From assembly GCA_020249285.1 (NCBI GenBank), contig JADCFX010000041.1, positions 83,885 through 147,884 of the forward strand: DNA of 64,000 bases, written 5' to 3'. The notes below the pieces were generated by a model. It was given only the letters and a program-made list of their open reading frames with translations. It did not search any database and was not told the origin of the DNA. Source of the DNA: Roseomonas sp. Its GTDB lineage: Bacteria; Pseudomonadota; Alphaproteobacteria; Acetobacterales; Acetobacteraceae. Positions 47,607 to 54,822 of this stretch are shown here, piece by piece (position 1 is the stretch's first letter; each line of letters opens with the position of its first letter). The translations under genes and the position numbers were made by a program.

Positions 47607-48635
47607 ATGGCTGATGCACCACGCAAATCGCGCCTTGTTTCCGAAGTAGATTTCAACAGGGATGGCAAGCAGACAGGCTTCATCCGCCTGTTCCATTCAA
47701 CACATGATAGCGCCTATGGCTTTCTGCCCATCCCGATTGTGGTGGTGAAGAACGGTGAAGGGCCAACCGCGCTTTTTACTTCTGGCAATCATGGCGATGA
47801 ATATGAAGGCCAGGTGGCGCTGACCAATTTGGCGAAATCGCTTGATCCTGCGCGGATCAAGGGGCGCGTAATCCTACTGACCATGGCGAATTACCCGGCA
47901 GCACTTGCGGGGCGGCGCGTTTCGCCGATTGATGATCTCAATCTAAACCGGATTTTTCCGGGCGATCCGGATGGCACGGTTACGCGGCAGATCGCCCATT
48001 ACATTGACAGCGAATTGATCCCGCTCGCGGATTTTGTGATGGATTTGCATTCGGGTGGATCATCGCTGAATTACGTGCCTTGCGCGCTGGCGACGCAATC
48101 AAACGATCCCGCGCTATTCCAGAAGCAATTGGCGGCACTGCGCGCCTTTGGCGCCCCCTTCACCTATATTCAGGGCGGCGCGCAAGGCCAGGGCGGGAAT
48201 CAGACACTCGGCAGCGGGGCAGAACGGCGCGGCAAGATCGCGTTGGGCAGCGAATTGGGCGGTTGCGGCACCGTCAATCCGGCCGGCCTGGCCATTGCCG
48301 AACGCGGCGTGCGCAATGTGCTGGTGCATCTTGGCATTCTGCCGAAGTCAGACTGGGTCGAACCGCCCTCACCCACGCAGTTCTTGGATGTGCGCGGGCA
48401 GGATTATTATGTCTATGCACCAGAAAACGGCGTTTTTGAGCCTCTGGTCCAACTCGGCGATATGGTGTCCATCGGCACGCCCGCAGCGCGTATTCATTTC
48501 ACGGAAATGCCCTGGCTGCCGCCGGTTGAAATCACCTTCAAGGCAGCGGGCATTGTAATGTGTCAGCGCATCCCGGCGCGCACCAAGCGCGGGGATTGCC
48601 TATTCCATTTGGCGAGTGATTTGAAGATTGCGTAA
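47607..48635 (+). CDS. Succinylglutamate desuccinylase/aspartoacylase-family deacylase
   Basis: This 342-residue zinc hydrolase has the family ligands His 62 and Glu 65 in GNHGDEYEG and His 148 in DLHSGG. The same fold includes N-acyl diaminobutyrate deacetylases. It lies 14 bases after the ABC ATPase gene and follows the amidase/ABC cluster, so it may deacylate a compound taken up by the transporter. The substrate cannot be named from sequence. Confidence 0.85.
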   Translation: MADAPRKSRLVSEVDFNRDGKQTGFIRLFHSTHDSAYGFLPIPIVVVKNGEGPTALFTSGNHGDEYEGQVALTNLAKSLDPARIKGRVILLTMANYPAALAGRRVSPIDDLNLNRIFPGDPDGTVTRQIAHYIDSELIPLADFVMDLHSGGSSLNYVPCALATQSNDPALFQKQLAALRAFGAPFTYIQGGAQGQGGNQTLGSGAERRGKIALGSELGGCGTVNPAGLAIAERGVRNVLVHLGILPKSDWVEPPSPTQFLDVRGQDYYVYAPENGVFEPLVQLGDMVSIGTPAARIHFTEMPWLPPVEITFKAAGIVMCQRIPARTKRGDCLFHLASDLKIA

Positions 48636-48667
48636 CGCCTAATCGCAAGAAGGATCAAGCGTTACGC
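48630..48667. terminator. Inverted repeat between convergent deacylase and aldolase genes
   Basis: GCGTAACGC and GCGTTACGC form a perfect 9-bp inverted repeat with a 20-base loop. The left arm covers the deacylase stop codon, and the aldolase stop lies 11 bases beyond the right arm. It could act on both strands; there is no U-tract. Confidence 0.4.
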
Positions 48668-48677
48668 AGCGCCATGC

Positions 48678-49427
48678 TCAGCGCTTGATCCCGGCGATAG
48701 CGTTTTGAATGCCGGTGGAGGCCCAGGGGCCCCAGGGCATGGTGAAGAACTTGAAGCCCTTATCCACGAAGAAATTCGGCTCCATCCCGGGCGGGATAAA
48801 ATACATGCCGGCGGCAATCCCATGCTTGGCCGCAGCTGCTGCGATTTTATCAAGCGCGCGCTGATAGGTATCGCAAGCATAATCCAGCGGCACATCTAAT
48901 TCGATGGAAAGATCGGAAGGCCCAATCAGCAAAACATCCACGCCCGGCACCGAAGCGATGGCATCAAGATTTTCCAGCGCCTGCCTGGTTTCAATCATGG
49001 GCACAATGACCAATTCCTTGTTCACCGTATCCATATAGTCGCGGTATTTGGGGAATTCGCCCCATTCACCGCGCACGCCCGCATTGCTGCGATTGCCCTG
49101 CGGATAATAGCGGCAGGAACGCACCATTGCCTCAGCCTCAGCCCGCGTATTGATCATGGGGGCAATGATGCCACGCGCACCGGCATCCAGTGCGAAACAA
49201 ATCTGATCTGCCTGGTTCGCGGCAACGCGCACAAAGGGGACGGCCTTCTTGCCGCGCATCGCCTGAATGGAAGGCGCCATTTGCTTGATTTCATAGGGGG
49301 AGTGCTGCGTATCGAACAGGATGAAATCAAAGCCGGCATCTGCCAGCACCGATACATCAATATTCGGCCCCGCCGTTGTTCCAATAGCGGTTTTGCCTGA
49401 TTTGATGGTTTGTTTGATGGCGTTCAT
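48678..49427 (-). CDS. HpcH/HpaI-type class II pyruvate aldolase
   Basis: This 249-residue protein starts at the ATG at 49427. The TIM-barrel aldolase family is indicated by the FILFDTQHSPYEI segment, the Arg-containing VPFVRVAANQADQI, and MIETRQALENLDAIASVPGVDVLLIGPSDLS. The family cleaves 2-keto-4-hydroxy acids in aromatic catabolism, using a divalent metal. It stands alone, with a divergent 323-bp gap to the DJ-1 gene. Confidence 0.87.
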   Translation of the reverse strand: MNAIKQTIKSGKTAIGTTAGPNIDVSVLADAGFDFILFDTQHSPYEIKQMAPSIQAMRGKKAVPFVRVAANQADQICFALDAGARGIIAPMINTRAEAEAMVRSCRYYPQGNRSNAGVRGEWGEFPKYRDYMDTVNKELVIVPMIETRQALENLDAIASVPGVDVLLIGPSDLSIELDVPLDYACDTYQRALDKIAAAAAKHGIAAGMYFIPPGMEPNFFVDKGFKFFTMPWGPWASTGIQNAIAGIKR

Positions 49428-49750
49428 CTGACCTTGTTTCCTCACACAGGATGTGACGCATGCGCGCGCCAGTCCAAAAATGATCGGTACCTTGTGGCCG
49501 CTTCATTGCCTATCCTGGGTGGCGCCAAGGCCATGCTGTTCGAATAGGGTCAAGAACGCCGTCTCAATCACCAATCACCCGCAACGCTACCCATCATCCG
49601 AGAGGCTTAGCAATAGCGACGGGCCGGTTCCAAAATTTTGCCTACCCGATTTGGCATTGGTCCTGAGGTCACTCTGTAGCGGCCCAGGGCGTGAAAATTG
49701 CCAGGCGCCAGGCTTTGCTTCATCCTTCCATGGAAGCGGAGATATTGGCC
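49428..49750. other. Divergent intergenic region, no gene seen
   Basis: This 323-bp region lies between the divergent aldolase and DJ-1/PfpI genes. It should hold both promoters. I see no RNA gene and no clear operator; short open frames in it have no recognisable protein character. Confidence 0.6.
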
Positions 49751-50431
49751 ATGGCATTCAACATCGGTCTTTTGTTGTTTCCTGAAATCACCCAACTGGA
49801 CCTGACCGGCCCTTATGAGGTTTTCACGAAATTCCCCGATGCCAAGGTGCATCTGATCGCCAAGACCCTGGACCCCGTGAAGGCCAATGGCGGCATGCGC
49901 ATTCTGCCAGATATCACCATGGCGGATTGCCCAGCGCTTGATCTGATCTGCGTGCCTGGCGGTGCGGGCATGAATCCCTTGTTGAATGATGCGGAAACGC
50001 TCGCTTTCCTCAGGCGGCAGGCAGCGTCCGCGCGCTATATCACCAGTGTTTGTACCGGCGCTTTGGTGCTTGGCGCTGCAGGGCTTCTCAAGGGCAAGCG
50101 CGCAGCCACGCATTGGATGAGCCTGGAAATGCTGGCGCATTTCGGCGCCATTCCCATGGCCGAACGTGTCGTCAAGGATGGCAATGTGATCACCGGGGGC
50201 GGCGTGACCGCCGGCATTGATTTCGCCCTGACCGTCGCCGCCGAAGCCTTTGGGGAGGATGTGGCGAAATCCATCCAGCTTGGCATCGAATATGACCCTC
50301 AGCCGCCCTTTAAGGCGGGCTCCCCCCAGGGTGCTGGCGAAGCGCTGGTGACGAAAGCGCGCACGGCGGCAACGCGTCGGCAAGCGGTGCGGGAAGCTGC
50401 GGTGCGCGAGGCAGCGGCTCGGTTGACTTGA
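49751..50431 (+). CDS. DJ-1/PfpI family protein (isonitrile-hydratase-like)
   Basis: This 226-residue protein has the nucleophile elbow SVCTGALVLGAAGLLKGKRA with Cys 101 and the following ATHW, a pattern shared with isonitrile hydratase and GATase1-type regulators such as GlxA. The start at 49751 has GGAG upstream; ATG 49730 is an in-frame alternative. The C-terminus (about 195-226) is an Ala/Arg-rich tail. There is no AraC DNA-binding domain, so it is not a GlxA regulator. It is the last host gene before the island. Confidence 0.85.
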   Translation: MAFNIGLLLFPEITQLDLTGPYEVFTKFPDAKVHLIAKTLDPVKANGGMRILPDITMADCPALDLICVPGGAGMNPLLNDAETLAFLRRQAASARYITSVCTGALVLGAAGLLKGKRAATHWMSLEMLAHFGAIPMAERVVKDGNVITGGGVTAGIDFALTVAAEAFGEDVAKSIQLGIEYDPQPPFKAGSPQGAGEALVTKARTAATRRQAVREAAVREAAARLT

Positions 50432-50517
50432 CACCTTATCGCGGCAGGCTTTCCGCCCAAAGCCAAGGGCGCAGGAAGGCAATGCGGGCCGGCTTCGTGC
50501 CAATTCTTTGAAACATC

Positions 50518-50566
50518 TGGCTCCCCGAGTTGGACTCGAACCAACGACCTAGGGATTAACAGTCCT
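50518..50566 (-). other. 3' fragment of tRNA-Asn: probable att site of the island
   Basis: Read on the minus strand this ends ...TCGGGGAGCCA and contains CTGTTAA (anticodon GUU) and the T-arm GGTTCGAGTCC, as in tRNA-Asn. The 5' half (D-arm, acceptor 5' strand) is missing; further right the match stops and integrase-associated sequence begins. Tyrosine integrases commonly use tRNA 3' ends as attB. The 3' terminus points toward the host genes, so this is the displaced original 3' end, and the intact tRNA should lie at the far end of the element. Confidence 0.75.
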
Positions 50567-50576
50567 AAAAGAGGCC

Positions 50577-50701
50577 ATCTCAGCACGTCTCACCATGTCT
50601 CGTGGAAACCGTTAAATTATTGGTTTATATAATTTTTATTCTCACGGCGTCTCACCCCGTCTTTCCACAGCGCCGATAATCTGGCACCATAGTGGCACCA
50701 T
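50577..50701. promoter_or_regulatory. Repeat-rich integrase upstream region
   Basis: Between the att fragment and the integrase gene lie two imperfect direct repeats of about 24 bp (50577-50600 and 50638-50662), both containing CGTCTCACC..GTCT, and two copies of TGGCACCAT at 50682-50690 and 50693-50701. Such repeats resemble integrase arm-type binding sites. A TATAAT is at 50628-50633 as a possible -10; no good -35 is seen. Confidence 0.4.
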
Positions 50702-50721
50702 GGATTTAGTGCGGTGACCCA

Positions 50722-51870
50722 ATGGCCCTAACAGATGTTGCGCTTAAGAATGCTCCAGAGGGGGCCATTTTGCGCGAGAATGGCCTCGAGTTCCGATTTT
50801 ACGCGAAGGGAGAAGCCGGGGTCAGGTTTGTGGGGCGGGTTCGGGGCTCAGGTGCACGCGTTGCGATTAAACTAGGACGATACCCTTCCTTAAGGCTGGC
50901 AGAGGCCCGCGATCTGGGCGAGGCGAATAGGCGGTTATGCGATGCTGGCACCGACCCGCGCCATGCAAGGGCTGACCGCGCCGCAGACGACCAAAACTTG
51001 GTCAGGGCACTCTTAATCGAATATCTTAATGCTCAGGTTGAGAACCGGGCGAGCACCATCAATGACAAACGAGCCATCCTCAAGGGGGTTCTTGGGAAGC
51101 TGGAGAAGCGGCCTGTAAAGCGGATTACCAAGGCGGATGTTGCAAGGTTATTGGACAGTTATGCCTCTAGGCCGGGTGCACGCCGGAAGCTGTTCTCCTA
51201 CCTAAATCATTTTTTGGGATGGTGTCAGGATCGAGACTTGGTGTCAGAAAATGTCTGTCGACAGATTCGACCGCCCAAGCCAGTCAAGCCACGAGACCGC
51301 ATCCTAAATGATGATGAGCTGGCTTCTGTGATGAACCTGCAAGGCAGCGCTTGGGGCACAATGCTCCAGTTCATTCTATTGACCGGCATGCGAGGCATTG
51401 AAGTCTGCAAAATGCGCAAGGAAGAGCTGGACCTTAGACGCGCTGTCTGGAATGTGCCTCGCGCCACGATGAAGCAGGATAAACCGCATGCGGTGCCATT
51501 ATCGGGAGCTGCGCAAAAACTCATCAAAACGCAGATGGAAAAGAATGGTGAGGACTGGGGACCTTATCTTTTCGGTGTTGGGAGTGGAGGCGAGCGCCCT
51601 TTCAATGGCAGAAGCAATGGAATTGAGGAGGTGCGCCGCCTAACGGAAACGACAGGCTGGGCAGGACATGATTGCCGCCGGACTTCAATTACCATTATGC
51701 AGCGACTGGGGATCCCCAGGGAAGTTCGTGTACGAATCACCGGACATGCCCAACCTCGAGACGGCGCCTCGGCCTATGAGCACTACGATTTTAAGAAGGA
51801 GACCCGAGAGGGCGTTGAGAAGCTCGCTGACGAGTTGGAGCGGATTAAGCAGGGTAAACCCGTTGTGTGA
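50722..51870 (+). CDS. int: Tyrosine site-specific recombinase (integrase)
   Basis: This 382-residue integrase begins with a DUF4102-like N-terminal domain (GLEFRFYAKGEAG...RVAIKLGRYPSL). The catalytic domain has Arg 224 (TGMRG), Lys 251 (TMKQDKPHAVPL), His 316-x-x-Arg 319 (GHDCRR), His 342 (ITGHAQ) and Tyr 355 (YEHYDF), so all expected residues are present. It sits 156 bp from the tRNA-Asn fragment and is the likely mobility gene of the island. Base composition is lower in GC than the flanking host genes. Confidence 0.93.
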   Translation: MALTDVALKNAPEGAILRENGLEFRFYAKGEAGVRFVGRVRGSGARVAIKLGRYPSLRLAEARDLGEANRRLCDAGTDPRHARADRAADDQNLVRALLIEYLNAQVENRASTINDKRAILKGVLGKLEKRPVKRITKADVARLLDSYASRPGARRKLFSYLNHFLGWCQDRDLVSENVCRQIRPPKPVKPRDRILNDDELASVMNLQGSAWGTMLQFILLTGMRGIEVCKMRKEELDLRRAVWNVPRATMKQDKPHAVPLSGAAQKLIKTQMEKNGEDWGPYLFGVGSGGERPFNGRSNGIEEVRRLTETTGWAGHDCRRTSITIMQRLGIPREVRVRITGHAQPRDGASAYEHYDFKKETREGVEKLADELERIKQGKPVV

Positions 51871-52053
51871 CTAAGAAATAACTTTCCACAAGATACCCTC
51901 GCTCTATCGTGGGTTAGCCCCCAAATGCACGGAAACATGTCCAGCGTCAGCGCCTATGGGACCAAATTGGCGATTTGAATAACGGAGGATTTTCGGCTCA
52001 TCGTAACTCCAAGAAGAGTGAAGATGAGCCAGAATGTTAGCGCCGTAGTAAAA

Positions 52054-52314
52054 CTGAACCTCGCCGCCAGGCGTTGGTTGCGGGAAGTAGCGAATGCTAG
52101 GCGGCACGCCACCACCGGCGAGGTGCCTGCGGATCGGCTGGAGTTGGAACGCCCCCAGCTTGGCCCCATCCCGCCACCCTATGGCGGCCAGTCCAGGGTG
52201 GCTATGGCAGCAGCGTCATCGCCATTACTGCGCCCGCTGGTCGGCCTGCAGCACCCGCTTGCGTTATACGACACGCTATTCCCGGCGGCACTGAGCATGG
52301 ATGCGGCGCCATGA
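52054..52314 (+). pseudogene. IS21-family transposase IstA, C-terminal remnant
   Basis: The frame reads RRWLREVANARRHATTGEVPADRLE and ends with LVGLQHPLALYDTLF, the C-terminus of IS21-type IstA transposases. The catalytic part upstream is absent. The stop overlaps the following istB start (ATGA), the native IS21 arrangement. This is a decayed mobile-element remnant. Confidence 0.72.
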
Positions 52315-52481
52315 GCGAACTGCAACATGCGCGGATTGCCGAACTCTGTTCGGAATTGCACTTGGCGGCGGTGCCTGATCTTTATCTTGCGAATGCTCAG
52401 GCAGCTGCGGCACGGGATGCCTCATTCAGCGACTTCCTTGAGGATACGCTGAAGGGCGAGAGGGAAAGCAGTCTCAAATGA
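52311..52481 (+). pseudogene. IS21 helper ATPase IstB, N-terminal remnant
   Basis: Starting at the ATG at 52311, 56 residues read SELQHARIAELCSELHL and DASFSDFLEDTLKGERE, the N-terminus of IstB. The frame then stops; the Walker motif region is missing, so it is truncated. Confidence 0.7.
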
Positions 52482-52664
52482 TTTGACGACGAACAGACGC
52501 AACAATCCGCGAACGCTAAATATGAAATTTTTGTGACACACAAAAAATAGCCTCTCGATCGGTAATACTTATCTCGGCACGGTAGAAAGGTTCAGGACGG
52601 CAAACAGACCAGTTTGCTCAAAAGTTTCGCTCGCCTGCTGCTAGAGATAACTCAAAGGAAAAAA

Positions 52665-53030
52665 ATGAACCAAATCAGTAAATTAGATAAAGCACTAGGA
52701 ACACCTCAATCGATGATGTTTTCTAACGAAGTGGGTTTTAACGGGTCGCACAAAAAAAGCAAGTGCCTCTCCAAGCGAGATAGCGAGAGCCGCGGCGGGA
52801 TGATCGTAGATTTACCCGCCGCGCAGGCCCTGCCACCTGCGTGGACCTACGTCACTGCGGCAGAGGCCGCTAGGATCCGGCGGCAGGGGCTCAGCAGTTT
52901 TTGGCGACAGGTCAAGCAGGGGAAGTTACCTCAGCCGGTTCGCGTCTCGGCACGACGCCCTCGTTGGCTACTCACAGACATCTTGCCGCGACCGGCCGGT
53001 GGGCAAGCCGGGGATTCAAGTGAAGGATAG
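52665..53030 (+). CDS. Small DNA-binding protein with AlpA-like helix-turn-helix
   Basis: This 121-residue protein starts at the ATG at 52665, six bases after AAAGGA. Its C-terminal half (about 65-115) reads TAAEAARIRRQGLSSFWRQVKQGKLPQPVRV then ARRPRWLLTDI, which matches AlpA/excisionase-type winged helix regulators. The N-terminal half is low in complexity. Together with the integrase gene this suggests control of island excision. Its 3' end abuts an IS66 remnant, so the C-terminus may be altered. Confidence 0.55.
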   Translation: MNQISKLDKALGTPQSMMFSNEVGFNGSHKKSKCLSKRDSESRGGMIVDLPAAQALPPAWTYVTAAEAARIRRQGLSSFWRQVKQGKLPQPVRVSARRPRWLLTDILPRPAGGQAGDSSEG

Positions 53031-53075
53031 GCTGACCAAGGTTTCCATCCGGCGAATCCCACGTCTTTTTGGTCT

Positions 53076-53178
53076 TCACGGCGTGCCGGGCGCCATGTTC
53101 TGCTGCTTTTTCCAATTCCAAGGCAGCAATTCATGAAGTCTCTGCTGCGGCAAATCGGCGATGCGGGGCAGGAGATAG
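53076..53178 (-). pseudogene. IS66-family transposase C-terminal remnant
   Basis: The last ~33 residues of the open frame read LLPRIADLPQQRLHELLPWNW, the typical C-terminus of IS66 TnpC. It is fused in frame to the truncated IS3 orfB just upstream, near 53178. Confidence 0.6.
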
Positions 53179-53381
53179 CCGAGCCGCCGATAGCCAAACC
53201 GCCGCCGCATGGCCGCCAGCTCACGCAACCGCTGCCGCAGGTCAGTATCGTCCGGACGGCTCGGCTTATACCGCGCTTCCCGCCTGGCAATTCCGATCAG
53301 ATGACACGCCCGGCGCTCGCTCATCCCTTAACAGCCACGGGCATGAGCGACCGCGTCCCGCTTCGCTCCGGGCGTCACCAT
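53178..53381 (-). pseudogene. IS3-family orfB, broken 5' part
   Basis: The frame starts MVTPGAKRDAVAHARGC, meets an in-frame TAA at 53328-53330, then continues GMSERRACHLIGIARREARYKP up to RRFGYRRLG. This is the N-terminus of IS3/IS407-type OrfB; the catalytic DDE core is absent, replaced by the IS66 tail. Both a nonsense mutation and a truncation inactivate it. Confidence 0.75.
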
Positions 53382-53641
53382 TTTTTTGACGAGATGTCTT
53401 TCAAGACCGCAATGTCCAGCATTGCCTCGGCCAAAAGCTTCTGCAGCTTGGCGTTCTCCTCCTCCAGCGTACGAAGCCGCTTCGCCTCCGTCACTTCCAG
53501 GCCGCCGAACTTGGCCTTCCACTTGTAGAATGTCGCCTTGCTGATCCCATGACGGCGGCAAACATCCGCCGTCACCGCACCCGCTTCCTGTTCCTTCAAA
53601 ATCCCGATGATCTGCTCATCGCTGAACCTGCTGCGTTTCAT
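53375..53641 (-). CDS. IS3-family OrfA (transposase helix-turn-helix subunit)
   Basis: This 88-residue frame is intact: KRSRFSDEQIIGILKEQEAG, GISKATFYKWKAKFGG and EENAKLQKLLAEAMLD match IS3/IS407 OrfA, with an HTH and leucine-zipper region. It overlaps orfB by seven bases as expected for programmed frameshifting, but orfB is destroyed, so the element is not autonomous. Confidence 0.88.
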   Translation of the reverse strand: MKRSRFSDEQIIGILKEQEAGAVTADVCRRHGISKATFYKWKAKFGGLEVTEAKRLRTLEEENAKLQKLLAEAMLDIAVLKDISSKKW

Positions 53642-53705
53642 TCGTCCGTCCCCTTGAGAAACAGACTCTACCGAAATTTGGAAACATTTCAGGGGGGCAC
53701 GTCAA

Positions 53706-54284
53706 CAGCCCTAACTTGTCAACATTAGGTGCTGGCAGCCTGACCGCTTGCCCGAGTTGTCAACATTAGCTGCTCTAGGCGCCAAGCGTGTCATGAACGT
53801 GCCGCGAATGGGGGTTTGATGCCTGGCTCCCTGAGGGTGATTTCCACATCTTTATGTGCCGTCCACGTTGCGGCGGTTGATGTGCCGTCCACTTCGCGAT
53901 GGTTGCTCGGCTTGTAAGGGGTAGGGGGCGAGATGTTTGGATGGGCGCCAAACAAGGTTCGCGTTCCTGTGATGTCATTCCGATTTTCTATCGACATCTT
54001 TTGCCCGCCCTGATTTCCAAAAATTTAGATGATCTCCTCTGCCCCCCCGTTACTGTGGGCAAATGTAACGCTTTTGGTGGAAGAAGAATCGCGGCCAATC
54101 TGCGACGCCTCCAACTTCCCGAGGAGGCGGCGGACCAGATGAACACCTTACCCATTGCTCGGAAGGGTTTTTCCGAAACGCATAACTTTGAATTTGAAAC
54201 GCAAAAAAATGAAAGAGAAACGCTTTTGGTACAGAGAGAATCGCTTTCTCAAGAATGAAAATCGCGAACCAGTGAGGCCGAGGG
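53706..54284. repeat. Gene-poor segment with three sets of short direct repeats
   Basis: No convincing gene is seen here. TTGTCAACATTAG occurs at 53716-53728 and 53757-53769; TGTGCCGTCCAC at 53855-53866 and 53881-53892; AACGCTTTTGGT at 54067-54078 and 54219-54230. The first two resemble the multiple terminal repeats of IS21-family elements, and with the istA/istB remnants suggest a dead IS21. The last set is unexplained. Confidence 0.45.
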
Positions 54285-54737
54285 CTAATGACCTTGGGCC
54301 AAGCTTTCTAGGTGGCGGCGGACCCAATACATCCCGAGGATGCCCTCACTGATCATAAATGCGATGGGGCGCTTGCCACAGAAAAGGGGTCCCGAGTTCG
54401 CCAGCCCAACCCACTGGTCCGCGAGCGCCTGATCAAAAACGCTGTGTAGATTTCGATAAATGCCAAGCGTCAGGGAGGCCCGCGTCAGCTGATCCTGCGA
54501 GAAACACCCGCGCCAGTTATCATTTTGAATCCTACTCCAAGTGTACAATGATACCCCGAGCACGGCCGCTGCCTGGTGGCGCGGAACACGCCAGTCGCGG
54601 AAAATATTGCGCATGGCCCGCGCGCACGCCGGGCTGAGACGCTTGCGATCCGCTACATCCGCGAAGAGCCCGCCGCTCTCCCGCACGGAAGAAAATATAT
54701 CACGGTGCGCCAGCATTTCTGGATGGTCAGGCAGCAT
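54285..54737 (-). CDS. Orphan MbcA/ParS/Xre-type antitoxin-like protein
   Basis: This 150-residue protein has an N-terminal Xre-like helix-turn-helix (DWRVPRHQAAAVLGVSLYTW) and a C-terminal DUF2384-type toxin-binding region (ASLTLGIYRNLHSVFDQALADQWVGLAN, GKRPIAFMISEGILGMYWVRRHLESL). In known pairs the partner is a RES-domain toxin that degrades NAD+. No RES toxin frame is adjacent, so this is an orphan or has lost its toxin. Confidence 0.72.
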   Translation of the reverse strand: MLPDHPEMLAHRDIFSSVRESGGLFADVADRKRLSPACARAMRNIFRDWRVPRHQAAAVLGVSLYTWSRIQNDNWRGCFSQDQLTRASLTLGIYRNLHSVFDQALADQWVGLANSGPLFCGKRPIAFMISEGILGMYWVRRHLESLAQGH

Positions 54738-54788
54738 GGATCGGGAAGGCCAGTCTGTTGCAGGTCAATATGCATCGTCAAAATCAGA

Positions 54789-54815
54789 AGCGGCCCACCC
54801 ATCGGGTGGGCCGCT
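54789..54815 (-). terminator. Intrinsic terminator of the GIY-YIG gene
   Basis: AGCGGCCCACCC and GGGTGGGCCGCT form a perfect 12-bp stem with a 3-base loop. On the minus strand it begins just after the GIY-YIG stop and is followed by a short T run (ATTTTG). It separates this gene from the downstream antitoxin gene. Confidence 0.82.
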
Positions 54816-54822
54816 GATCACG

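Larger units (their letters stand above)
53076..53705 (-). mobile_element. Decayed IS3 element with its terminal repeat, joined to IS66 sequence
   Basis: The element end near 53683-53705 reads (minus strand) TGACGTGCCCCCCTGAAAT, a terminus typical of this IS3 group. The other end is lost in the fusion with IS66 sequence near 53178. Confidence 0.65.

Noticed and set aside
50518..50593. Intact tRNA-Asn gene
   Set aside because: The 5' acceptor strand and D-arm do not pair with the 3' half, so only a fragment is present.
51904..52107. 67-residue minus-strand frame overlapping the IstA remnant
   Set aside because: It looks somewhat protein-like (QFYYGANILAHLHSSW) and could be a gene fragment cut by IS21, but no family was recognised and it overlaps a better-supported remnant.
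53899..54258. 119-residue plus-strand frame
   Set aside because: No family pattern; its C-terminal part is a translation of repeated GAAACGC sequence.
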